DNA of 7,644 nucleotides from an uncultured Coprococcus sp. GTDB lineage: Bacteria > Bacillota > Clostridia > Lachnospirales > Lachnospiraceae. The DNA lies in contig URJI01000113.1 of assembly GCA_900548215.1 (NCBI GenBank), positions 1 to 7,644 on the forward strand. Direction: 5' to 3'. Under the pieces are notes generated by a model. The model ran no database searches, was not told where the DNA came from, and saw only the letters and a program-made list of their open reading frames with translations. Every line of letters begins with the position of its first letter. Position 1 is the stretch's first letter. Made by a program: the position numbers and the translations under genes. Shown piece by piece: positions 1 through 6,458 of the stretch.

Positions 1-7
1 TCTTCAT
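1..7 (-). CDS. Probable start of the next gene, cut by the window edge
   Basis: Two bases after the TAG stop of the glycosyltransferase there is an ATG (positions 7-5) followed by AAG. An AGGAG-like site in the end of the preceding gene lies 7 nt upstream of it. This is what a tightly packed operon junction looks like, so a further minus-strand gene probably begins here and is co-transcribed with the glycosyltransferase. Only Met-Lys is visible, so nothing can be said about the product. Confidence 0.4.
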
Positions 8-9
8 AT

Positions 10-1710
10 CTATTCTCCTGTCACGTATTTGTATATTCTTACTCCAGAGTATTTGTAGGCAACTGAGTGATCCTTGTACTTTGTGATCTTCTCAACCTTT
101 TTCAGCATCTTCTGGATCTTGTCTTCCTTATACTTCGGATCGTTTATAACTGCAACATATATCTCATCGCCGCAGTCTTTCACGTACTCTGGCAGATTTG
201 ACAGATCATCGTCATATACATATCTGCATCTGCCCATCTGCGAAAATGCATTCACGCCGGCATACACATTGTTCCATGAATCATCTCCATGACAGATTAT
301 CACGCAGTCCCTGCCCTTCATCTCTTCTATGGCTGGAACAAGCTCCGAATAATCACTGTACTGCCAGTCAACACCATTTGCCTTTATACTGAGTACACAT
401 AAAACAGCACAGACAATGGCGGTTATCACTGTGGTCTTCCTGCTTGCGATCAAAGGTATGAGTTTCTCCATACACCATACCACAAATACGGCAAGGAGTG
501 GTAGCGCAGAATATATATATCTTGCATTTACCAGCTCAGATCCCTGAATTCCAACAAATGCAAGAAAAGCATCTGCTATCATGAAAGCCCAGAATATAAT
601 TGTTTTGTCCTTGAATGCGCCTGACCTGTCACTGTCAAGATTGCGTCTTTCTGTATGTACACTGTAAGAAAGTGCACCATTCTCCCTGCCGATCTTCACC
701 TTGATTACCACAAATCTTGAAAGAATAAACAGAGCCAACAGAACCAATATGAGCAGGAGAACTACGGGCATCAGCCCTCCAAAATACGCTCTGTTCACAT
801 ACTTTATATAGTAGAGAAATTTGCTCTCTGACATACCGATGATATTCTTCGTGGCATAGCTGCCCCTATAGCCAAATATATGACTTAGTGTAGCAGGGAA
901 TATTGCTATGGCCGAAACAAGTCCTGCCACAAGGCTGAATCCGTATGCGAACATCTGCTTGATCTGTCTCATATAAAGCAGATACAGACATGCAAGGAAG
1001 CCAAGTCCGGCAACAAAGAAGTAGAAATAGTAGTGTGTGAGTCCTCCGAACATGACTGCAAGTGCCAGCAGGATGAAATACGGAACTGTCATCCTCCTCT
1101 TGTGTTTCAGTATATATATGTGTACCGCAGCTATCAGAAGTACATTCAGTGTCTGGAGCAGATACATCCTTATGAGCATACAATTGCTTATTCCAACTGA
1201 TGAAAGTCCCCAGAGTGCCGCAGCGATAAGGCCGTACCATCTGTTCTTCAGAAGATAACATGCCACATATAGAAGCAATATATCAACAAATATCAGCAGT
1301 ATCAGATTCAGGATGAGACCCGGTATTGCACTGTATCCTATATTTTTGAAAAAATAACACACTGTGTGGAGCATCATATAGTAAACAGGTGGATGAACAT
1401 CATTTACCTGATTCACATAGGCTGCTTTGTAGTTGAACGACTCATCGTTGTACTTCAGGTAATTCTCAAAATAATCACCGGACACCCAATCCTTTACGGC
1501 GGTGTCATCACTATTTGGATCGATAAATGTGCGATCAGTGGAATTGGCAAGGCCATAACTGTACACCTCGTCGCAGAAAAGATACTGCCTCTTCATTCCA
1601 TAGTGGACGCACAACCCATACTGCAGGACTACGAGCAGTATACATGCTATCCAGAACCACCTTTTTCCTATAATATTATTCTTATCTGTTTTGTTCTCTG
1701 CCTTTTCCAT
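10..1710 (-). CDS. Multi-pass membrane glycosyltransferase, GT-C fold, GT39/ArnT/PMT-like
   Basis: This 566-residue integral membrane protein probably transfers a sugar from a polyprenyl-phosphate donor to an acceptor on the outer face of the membrane. One membrane segment (about 18-37) is followed by a long outer loop carrying the acidic pair D47-E48 in CDEVYSYG and, at 105-111, VHPPVYY. This matches the GT-C/GT39 pattern of an acidic catalytic pair in the first loop followed by HPP. Further conserved-looking elements are RMYLLQT (181-187) and LTHYYFYFF (224-232). About ten more hydrophobic segments follow up to about 443. Two parts are unusual: a charged 30-40-residue stretch (about 336-370) between two membrane segments, and a soluble C-terminal domain (about 445-566). 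GAGGAG lies 5 nt before the ATG. Donor and acceptor cannot be read from sequence; wall polymer, exopolysaccharide or protein glycosylation are all possible. pgcA upstream supplies a sugar phosphate, so an envelope role is reasonable inference. Confidence 0.85.
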   Translation of the reverse strand: MEKAENKTDKNNIIGKRWFWIACILLVVLQYGLCVHYGMKRQYLFCDEVYSYGLANSTDRTFIDPNSDDTAVKDWVSGDYFENYLKYNDESFNYKAAYVNQVNDVHPPVYYMMLHTVCYFFKNIGYSAIPGLILNLILLIFVDILLLYVACYLLKNRWYGLIAAALWGLSSVGISNCMLIRMYLLQTLNVLLIAAVHIYILKHKRRMTVPYFILLALAVMFGGLTHYYFYFFVAGLGFLACLYLLYMRQIKQMFAYGFSLVAGLVSAIAIFPATLSHIFGYRGSYATKNIIGMSESKFLYYIKYVNRAYFGGLMPVVLLLILVLLALFILSRFVVIKVKIGRENGALSYSVHTERRNLDSDRSGAFKDKTIIFWAFMIADAFLAFVGIQGSELVNARYIYSALPLLAVFVVWCMEKLIPLIASRKTTVITAIVCAVLCVLSIKANGVDWQYSDYSELVPAIEEMKGRDCVIICHGDDSWNNVYAGVNAFSQMGRCRYVYDDDLSNLPEYVKDCGDEIYVAVINDPKYKEDKIQKMLKKVEKITKYKDHSVAYKYSGVRIYKYVTGE

Positions 1711-1760
1711 CTCTTCTCCTCATTGATAAACGTTGTCAGAATACACCATAATATTTTTAA

Positions 1761-1790
1761 ATATTACGATTGATATTTGTCTTTGTACAA
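1761..1790 (-). promoter_or_regulatory. Candidate promoter of the glycosyltransferase
   Basis: On the minus strand TTGTAC (1790-1785) and TAATAT (1766-1761) are 18 bp apart, about 50 bp before the ATG and downstream of the pgcA terminator. Both hexamers are only partial matches to sigma-A consensus in AT-rich DNA, so the position is plausible rather than certain. The -10 overlaps one arm of an AT-rich inverted repeat. Confidence 0.35.
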
Positions 1791-1810
1791 TTAATTTATT
1801 TTAATAAATT

Positions 1811-1865
1811 AAAAGGGCTGCTGCATATCAGGACTTTCATGTCCATCCTATACAGCAACCCTTTT
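1811..1865 (-). terminator. Rho-independent terminator of pgcA
   Basis: The 17-nt arms 1865-1849 and 1827-1811 pair along their full length when read as minus-strand RNA, using two U-G wobbles. On the plus strand the same two positions would be C-A mismatches, so the structure belongs to minus-strand transcripts. The inner part can fold further (GGAC with GTCC). The 3' arm ends in UUUU and runs into AU-rich sequence. It lies 28 bp after the pgcA stop and separates pgcA from the glycosyltransferase. Confidence 0.85.
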
Positions 1866-1893
1866 ATATTATATCCCAGTTTGTTAATTTCTA

Positions 1894-3648
1894 TTACTTC
1901 TCAAGTATCTCGTAGATAAGATCCATGACCTTGTCACCAAATGCTGCTGACTCCTGCTGTGCCTCATCATATGATGAACCCTTGATTCCGTAGTAGAACT
2001 TGATCTTTGGCTCAGTTCCTGAAGGTCTTACTGCAAGCCATGCATCGTTCTCAAGCTCGTAGTAGAGTACGTTCGCATTTGGGAAACCGGTAGGCTTAAC
2101 CTCACCTGTCTCAATGTTTCTTATATACTCAAGACGATAGTCACGAACAACCTTTGTCTTGTAGCCTGCAACCTGCTCAGGCACATTAGCACGGAAGATA
2201 TTCATGATGTGTCCGATCTTCTTTGATCCCTCAACACCCTTGAGTGTCACGGTCTTGATATCGTCTACATAGTATCCGTACTTCTCGTACATATCCATCA
2301 TAGCATCCCACAGAGTCTTGCCCTGACCTCTGTAGTAAGCTGCTGCCTCACAGAGAGCCATAGTTGCAACAACTGCATCCTTGTCTCTTGCATGGGTTCC
2401 GATCAGGCATCCGTAGCTCTCCTCGAATCCGAAGAGGTATGTTCCCTTGCCTGTCTGCTCAAATCTGAGAATCTCACGTCCGATGTTCTTGAAACCTGTG
2501 AAGCACTCAATGAGATCTGTTCCATAATACTTTGCTATAGCATCTACCATGTTGGTAGTAACAATAGTCTTGATGATGGCGCCGTCTGCTGGAAGGCTGC
2601 CATTCTTCTCCTTCATCTGGCTTACTTCATACTCACAGAGTAAGCTTCCTGACATGTTTCCTGTGAATACCTTGTACTCGCCTGTCTTGGAATCCTTTGC
2701 GTAGCATCCCAGTCTGTCGGCATCTGGGTCTGTTGCAAGAACGAGATCTGCATCAACCTCTTTTGCCAGCTTGAGTGCCAGTGTAAATGCTTCCTTTGCC
2801 TCAGGGTTTGGATACTCAACAGTTGGGAACTCTCCATCCGGAAGTTCCTGTTCTGGAACCACGTACACATTCTCGAATCCGATCTCCCTAAGGATTCTTC
2901 TTACAGGGATGTTTCCTGTTCCGTGAAGTGGTGTGTATACGATCTTGAGATCCTTGCCATACTTGTCAATTGCATCCTGATTGAGGATGAGCTTCTTCAG
3001 CTCTCCCATGTATGCGTCATCAACCTCTGAACCGATAGTTACAAGGAGCCCCTTCTTCTTTGCCTCTACCATGTCCATAGTCTTTGTATCTGCAAAATCT
3101 GTGATGGCCTTTACCTCAGCCATAATTCCCTGGTCATGAGGTGGTGTGATCTGTGCGCCATCCTCCCAGTATACTTTATATCCGTTGTACTCAGGTGGAT
3201 TGTGTGATGCTGTAACATTGATACCAGCAACACAGTCCAGATATCTCACTGCAAATGAAAGCTCAGGAGTTGGTCTTAATGACTCAAATCTGTAAGCCTT
3301 TATTCCGTTTGCTGCAAGACACAGAGCTGCCTCCATAGAGAACTCAGGTGACATTCTTCTTGAGTCGTATGCTATAGCAACACCCTTATCCTGCTTTCCT
3401 GCCTTTATTATATAATTTGCAAGACCCTGTGTGGCCTTACGAACTACATATATATTCATTCTGTTAGTACCTGCTCCGATAATTCCTCGAAGTCCGGCTG
3501 TTCCAAATACAAGATCACAATAGAATCTTTCTTCTATCTCTTTCTCGTCATCCTTGATCGCTAAGAGCTCATCCTTTGTTTCCTGACCAAATAAAGGATT
3601 GTTCACCCACTGCTCATACACGTCCTTGTAATTATAATCACTCATCAT
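1894..3648 (-). CDS. pgcA: Phosphoglucomutase / phosphomannomutase (alpha-D-phosphohexomutase)
   Basis: A cytoplasmic enzyme that interconverts glucose-6-phosphate and glucose-1-phosphate (family members may also accept mannose phosphates), feeding nucleotide-sugar, wall and glycogen synthesis. All four family signatures are intact in this 584-residue protein: the catalytic serine loop TASHNP at 146-151 (phosphoserine S148), the metal site DPDADR at 307-312, the sugar-binding loop GFEESYG at 407-413, and the phosphate-binding RPSGTEPK at 541-548. The length matches the Bacillus PgcA type (about 580 residues). There are two adjacent ATGs. AGGAGG lies 4 nt before the first and 7 nt before the second, so the real start is probably the second (3645). 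It has its own near-consensus promoter and a strong terminator, so it can be a single-gene unit, although read-through from the CotS-like gene is possible. The reaction is secure; the preferred sugar (glucose over mannose) is inferred from length and overall resemblance. Confidence 0.95.
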   Translation of the reverse strand: MMSDYNYKDVYEQWVNNPLFGQETKDELLAIKDDEKEIEERFYCDLVFGTAGLRGIIGAGTNRMNIYVVRKATQGLANYIIKAGKQDKGVAIAYDSRRMSPEFSMEAALCLAANGIKAYRFESLRPTPELSFAVRYLDCVAGINVTASHNPPEYNGYKVYWEDGAQITPPHDQGIMAEVKAITDFADTKTMDMVEAKKKGLLVTIGSEVDDAYMGELKKLILNQDAIDKYGKDLKIVYTPLHGTGNIPVRRILREIGFENVYVVPEQELPDGEFPTVEYPNPEAKEAFTLALKLAKEVDADLVLATDPDADRLGCYAKDSKTGEYKVFTGNMSGSLLCEYEVSQMKEKNGSLPADGAIIKTIVTTNMVDAIAKYYGTDLIECFTGFKNIGREILRFEQTGKGTYLFGFEESYGCLIGTHARDKDAVVATMALCEAAAYYRGQGKTLWDAMMDMYEKYGYYVDDIKTVTLKGVEGSKKIGHIMNIFRANVPEQVAGYKTKVVRDYRLEYIRNIETGEVKPTGFPNANVLYYELENDAWLAVRPSGTEPKIKFYYGIKGSSYDEAQQESAAFGDKVMDLIYEILEK

Positions 3649-3652
3649 TTTG

Positions 3653-3658
3653 CCTCCT
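3653..3658 (-). promoter_or_regulatory. Ribosome binding site of pgcA, favouring the second ATG
   Basis: A perfect AGGAGG on the minus strand lies 4 nt from the first ATG (3648) and 7 nt from the second (3645). The second spacing is near optimal, which would drop one methionine from the longest reading. Confidence 0.7.
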
Positions 3659-3694
3659 GTGAAATCTATTGCTTTATGTTACCCATAGAGCATC

Positions 3695-3728
3695 TTACAA
3701 ATGGAAAACACACACAAACCATCTGCAA
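3695..3728 (-). promoter_or_regulatory. Hairpin in the pgcA leader
   Basis: In minus-strand RNA the arms 3728-3719 and 3704-3695 form a 10-bp stem with two G-U pairs around a 14-nt GU-rich loop. No U-tract follows, so it does not look like a terminator of the CotS-like gene. It sits in the middle of the approximately 130-nt pgcA leader and could affect mRNA stability or translation. I do not recognise a known riboswitch. Confidence 0.35.
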
Positions 3729-3783
3729 AATACATCACAATTCAGTATCACGCGTCTAACCAAACCATTATCCACGCCCCAAC

Positions 3784-3812
3784 ATTATACTCTTAATTTG
3801 TCAGCTTGTGAA
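3784..3812 (-). promoter_or_regulatory. Sigma-A promoter of pgcA
   Basis: The minus strand carries TTCACA (3812-3807), a 17-bp spacer, and a perfect TATAAT (3789-3784). This is 11 of 12 consensus bases with ideal spacing. The -35 and most of the spacer lie inside the last codons of the CotS-like gene. Transcription would start near 3777, giving a leader of about 130 nt. Confidence 0.75.
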
Positions 3813-4785
3813 GTCCATAGGTATCGGAAATTTCACTCAAAATTTTGAGCTTTTCTTGGTCATCTTCGATAACTTTTTGCAATTTTTCTACAAGAACAGG
3901 TGATATATAGCTCTTTCTGGTGTTCATATACCTGTTGCTTATCTTCCAGAATTTTTCCGGAAAACTGTACATGAGGTATATAAATTCATAATCTTCCCTG
4001 CTCAGATGCATCATCTGGTTGTAAGCACTCAGTATATCTCTGGCCACCTCTATATCATACTTGTTTTTCTCCATCGTCTTTCTCAGGAACTGATATAGAT
4101 CCATGAGCTGATACCCGACATGAAACCTGTCAAAATTCGTTGTTGCGATATATCCGTCACAGAACATGACACTATGATAATTGTACGAACCGTGGCAATA
4201 GCCGATCCATCTCTCATCACATTTGAAATGCAGGCAATACAGCTCCAGACACTTCTCTGCCTGTTCGAAAAAGTAGTCAAATGACTTTATGTATAGAATT
4301 TCAAAATCGTTTTTCTTGTTTCTGTCCCTTATAAAATTCCTTATCCTGCGGAGCTCCCGAACTTTTCTATCCAAATTGCCAGGCATTTTAAGGAGGGGTC
4401 TTGAACCTTCCTCTATGTACAGTTCCCTTCCAGCCTTATGAAGCAATGCCAGATTGAGCACAGCCTTCTCCAGATCTCTTATATTTGAAAAGCTGCATTC
4501 TCTCCCTTCAAAATATTCTCTGCACACATATGGATTTCCGTATCTGTCACACGTAACAATCTCATCATCAACATTTGGAATCACACGGTCTATATAGCAA
4601 AATCCTTTATCATACATCTTGTCCTTAAAGTCTTTCTCCTGCTGCAGCCTTTCATCAGTTCCGCTCAGTGAAGCGATCTGTCTGATCCCCTTATCCGTGC
4701 GAAGTATGATGGCACCTCGTCCCCTGCCAATGCTCTCAATCTGCATATCATACGCTTCGTATACCTCACCCATCTTTTCAGCCAA
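3793..4785 (-). CDS. CotS-like spore-coat protein, kinase-fold (APH-related) pseudokinase
   Basis: The 330-residue protein resembles the CotS/YutH group, spore-coat proteins with an aminoglycoside-phosphotransferase/choline-kinase fold. The best match is the C-terminal lobe: YCHGSYNYHSVMF (196-208), ATTNFDRF (214-221) and DLYQFLRKTMEKNKYD (229-244), which has the CotS-type order HG..., NFD, DLYQFLRK. In active kinases of this fold the catalytic loop is HGDxxxxN. Here it is HGS-YNYH-S, so both the catalytic Asp and the metal-binding Asn are replaced by Ser, and the usual metal-binding DFD appears as NFD. I infer a structural rather than catalytic role in the coat. There is no signal peptide or membrane segment. 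The start is TTG with a strong purine-rich site 7-10 nt upstream; the next in-frame ATG (4773) is too far away. Upstream is cca, downstream pgcA. No terminator is visible after it. Assignment to the CotS superfamily is fairly sure; a role in spores is unproven. Confidence 0.75.
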   Translation of the reverse strand: MAEKMGEVYEAYDMQIESIGRGRGAIILRTDKGIRQIASLSGTDERLQQEKDFKDKMYDKGFCYIDRVIPNVDDEIVTCDRYGNPYVCREYFEGRECSFSNIRDLEKAVLNLALLHKAGRELYIEEGSRPLLKMPGNLDRKVRELRRIRNFIRDRNKKNDFEILYIKSFDYFFEQAEKCLELYCLHFKCDERWIGYCHGSYNYHSVMFCDGYIATTNFDRFHVGYQLMDLYQFLRKTMEKNKYDIEVARDILSAYNQMMHLSREDYEFIYLMYSFPEKFWKISNRYMNTRKSYISPVLVEKLQKVIEDDQEKLKILSEISDTYGLHKLTN

Positions 4786-4792
4786 ACAAAAA

Positions 4793-4801
4793 CCCCCTCC
4801 T
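4793..4801 (-). promoter_or_regulatory. Ribosome binding site fixing the TTG start of the CotS-like gene
   Basis: AGGAGGGGG on the minus strand ends 7 nt before TTG at 4785; the AGGAGG core is 10 nt away. The alternative in-frame ATG at 4773 would be 19 nt or more away. This supports TTG as the true, probably weaker, start codon. Confidence 0.7.
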
Positions 4802-4802
4802 G

Positions 4803-4831
4803 CAATTATCTTTTAGCCTGCTAAATAATTG
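4803..4831 (-). repeat. Dyad at the start of the CotS-like transcript
   Basis: The outer arms CAATTAT/ATAATTG (7 bp, perfect) and inner arms TTAGC/GCTAA (5 bp, perfect) are arranged around a 2-nt centre with a 3-nt bulge on one side. The dyad overlaps the candidate -10 at one end and stops just before the ribosome binding site at the other. It could be an operator or a 5'-end RNA hairpin. Confidence 0.45.
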
Positions 4832-4856
4832 TATGAGGGGATGTTGATATTCATTC
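4828..4856 (-). promoter_or_regulatory. Candidate sporulation-sigma (sigma-E-like) promoter of the CotS-like gene
   Basis: CATACAAT on the minus strand (4835-4828) matches the established sigma-E -10 pattern (CATACA-T). Fourteen bases upstream, GAATGAA (4856-4850) is only a partial match to the sigma-E -35. Read as sigma-A, TACAAT would be a fair -10, but the -35 position (GAATGA) is almost unrelated to TTGACA. Mother-cell sigma control would suit a coat gene, but the -35 is weak. Confidence 0.35.
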
Positions 4857-4884
4857 TTAAGTTGCCTAATTTTATTAGGTATTT

Positions 4885-6219
4885 TTATGACAGATTCTTC
4901 ACTTGTTCCAGAAGATAATCCCTGTCGTTCTTTTCAGGATCTTCTATAACCATATCCAGCATTTTCTGAAGTATATCTCCCATCTGTGGTCCCGGTTTTA
5001 TTCCAAGCTTTATGAGATCACCTCCATTTACCTTGAGATCCTTGATCCTTACGCAGTCTTCATCCGCTGCGATCTCTTCATATTCCTTCTCAAGGGCTGC
5101 AAGCTGATTCTGTCTCTCCTTCAGCTTATAATCACTCTGAGCCGCCATGTCGGCCTTCTTGATTTCAATTATATATGGGAAGAATTCCATGCCCACCTCG
5201 CCGAGAAGCTTTCTGATCTTGTTTTTTTTGGGTATACAGCCCATACCAAAATCATGCCATCTGACAAGCTTGCACACATCCTTTATAGTATTGTTGTCAA
5301 ACTTCAATCTCTTTAAGACTTCCTGTGCCAGTGGAACGCCTGTGATCTGATGATCGTAGAAGTGGTCTATGCCATTCTCATCGACCGTATGCGTGGATGG
5401 TTTTCCTATATCGTGCAGCAGAGCCGCCCATCTCATGGTGACATCTGCCCTTATATTCTTCACAGCCTCTATGGAATGTACTCCCACATTGTATCTGTGG
5501 TACTGGTTGTTCTGTGGCTGCTCCATCATTCTGTCAAACTCAGGGAGAATGTAGGCCGTTATACCTGTGACATACGCCTCAAGCAGCTTGTCCGGGTGAT
5601 CTGATATGAGCAGCTTCGTAAGCTCCACCCTGATACGCTCTGCACTGATATCCTTCAGATACTGCGCCTGAATGATCATGGCTTTCCTCGTATCTCTCTC
5701 TATATCAAATCCAAGTTGTCCGGCAAATCTTATGGCTCTGAGTATACGAAGGGCATCCTCGTCAAATCTGTCCCTTGCCACACCGACAGCCCTTATGACC
5801 TTGTCATTCAGATCCTGAACACCGCCGAACATATCTATGATGCCCTTGCTGTGGCTGTACGCCATGGCATTTATAGTGAAGTCTCTTCTCTTGAGATCCT
5901 CCTCAAGACTCGCTGTGAATTCCACCTGGTCAGGCCTTCTGTGATCGCTGTACTCACCGTCTATCCTGTAGGTCGTGACCTCGTAGCCCTCTTTTCCCAT
6001 CATGACAGTGACAGTTCCATGTTCTATGCCGGTATCCACAGTTCTCCTGAAAAGCTCCTTCACCTGTTCCGGTCTGGCAGATGTGGTTATATCCCAGTCC
6101 CCCGGAACTCTTCCAAGTATACTGTCCCTCACGCATCCACCGACTATATAGGCCTCATAGCCTGCCGCCTCAAGAGTCTCTATTACGTTGTTTGCTCCCT
6201 CTGGAATGTCTATTCTCAT
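4885..6219 (-). CDS. cca: CCA tRNA nucleotidyltransferase with HD domain
   Basis: Adds or repairs the 3' CCA end of tRNAs from CTP and ATP without a template, in the cytoplasm. In this 444-residue class II enzyme the nucleotidyltransferase head shows VGGCVRDSILG (26-36) and the metal-binding D41/D43 in GDWDITT. RRDFTINAMAY (111-121), RFDEDALRILRAIRFA (151-166, with EDxxR at 154-158) and AERIRVELTKLL (193-204) follow. The stretch between the DxD motif and RRDFTINAM is full length; CC-adding-only enzymes lack part of it, so this is probably a complete CCA-adding (or A-adding) enzyme. An HD domain follows (H248, LLHDIGKP at 267-274, DH at 289-290), then the conserved GIKPGPQMGDIL (407-418). The ATG overlaps the stop of the antitoxin-like gene by ATGA, with a GGAGAG site inside that gene, so translation is coupled. 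No convincing terminator follows, only a 6-bp hairpin at 4865-4879. Confidence 0.95.
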   Translation of the reverse strand: MRIDIPEGANNVIETLEAAGYEAYIVGGCVRDSILGRVPGDWDITTSARPEQVKELFRRTVDTGIEHGTVTVMMGKEGYEVTTYRIDGEYSDHRRPDQVEFTASLEEDLKRRDFTINAMAYSHSKGIIDMFGGVQDLNDKVIRAVGVARDRFDEDALRILRAIRFAGQLGFDIERDTRKAMIIQAQYLKDISAERIRVELTKLLISDHPDKLLEAYVTGITAYILPEFDRMMEQPQNNQYHRYNVGVHSIEAVKNIRADVTMRWAALLHDIGKPSTHTVDENGIDHFYDHQITGVPLAQEVLKRLKFDNNTIKDVCKLVRWHDFGMGCIPKKNKIRKLLGEVGMEFFPYIIEIKKADMAAQSDYKLKERQNQLAALEKEYEEIAADEDCVRIKDLKVNGGDLIKLGIKPGPQMGDILQKMLDMVIEDPEKNDRDYLLEQVKNLS

Positions 6220-6401
6220 ATGTCTTCTCTCCGAATCTTCGTTTCATATTTTCCTATTGTCTGCTCATACAGTTCCATACTCATGATCACCATGTCTCCA
6301 TAACCATTCTTCGTCACATATATAGGTTCATCCGAATCATGGCACATTTCAGATATTTCGGAAGTATTCTTTAATTCCTTTATTGGTATAATCTGCGGCA
6401 T
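6216..6401 (-). CDS. Phd/YefM-family antitoxin-like protein, short, no toxin partner visible
   Basis: The 61-residue product has the Phd/YefM N-terminal pattern: IPIKELKNTSEISEMC (5-20), then PIYVTKNGYGDMVIMSMELYEQ (26-47). The second part is the strand-turn-strand TxNGxxxxVxMSxxxYE typical of this DNA-binding antitoxin fold. Family members usually run to about 80-95 residues, with a C-terminal helix that wraps around and blocks the toxin. Here only about 14 residues follow the YEQ helix, so the toxin-binding part is mostly missing. AAGGAG stands 9 nt before the ATG. The gene is first in its transcript and overlaps cca by 4 bp. In normal modules a toxin gene (RelE/YoeB, Doc or Txe type) occupies that downstream position; none is found here on either strand. 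It may be a decayed antitoxin, a solitary regulator, or an antitoxin acting on a partner elsewhere. Family call good, role unknown. Confidence 0.8.
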   Translation of the reverse strand: MPQIIPIKELKNTSEISEMCHDSDEPIYVTKNGYGDMVIMSMELYEQTIGKYETKIRREDI

Positions 6402-6458
6402 GTCAATTCACTCCTTCTATATGCTAATTAGTAAGCTATACACTATATTTGTTAACTT

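Noticed and set aside
866..1261. 131-residue minus-strand frame
   Set aside because: It is inside the glycosyltransferase in another frame, is rich in Cys, Thr and His without any pattern, and has no sensible ribosome site.
1366..1773. 135-residue plus-strand frame running out of the glycosyltransferase start
   Set aside because: It is mostly opposite the catalytic N-terminus of the real gene; the hydrophobic composition simply mirrors the membrane segments on the other strand.
3695..3728. Hairpin in the pgcA leader as a terminator of the CotS-like gene
   Set aside because: There are no U residues in a run after the stem, and it lies downstream of the pgcA promoter start, so it would block pgcA itself.
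3793..4785. Aminoglycoside phosphotransferase (antibiotic resistance) reading of the CotS-like gene
   Set aside because: The fold is related but the HGDxxxxN catalytic residues are absent and the C-terminal motifs fit CotS-type coat proteins better.
4865..4879. CCTAAT/ATTAGG hairpin after cca as its terminator
   Set aside because: The stem is only 6 bp and mostly A-T. In the minus direction it is followed by CAACTT, not a U-run. The U-rich side faces the plus strand, where no gene reads in.
5716..6303. 195-residue open frame on the plus strand
   Set aside because: It lies entirely opposite cca and the antitoxin-like gene, both of which have clear family motifs. The frame has no recognisable motif and is a shadow of their codon pattern.
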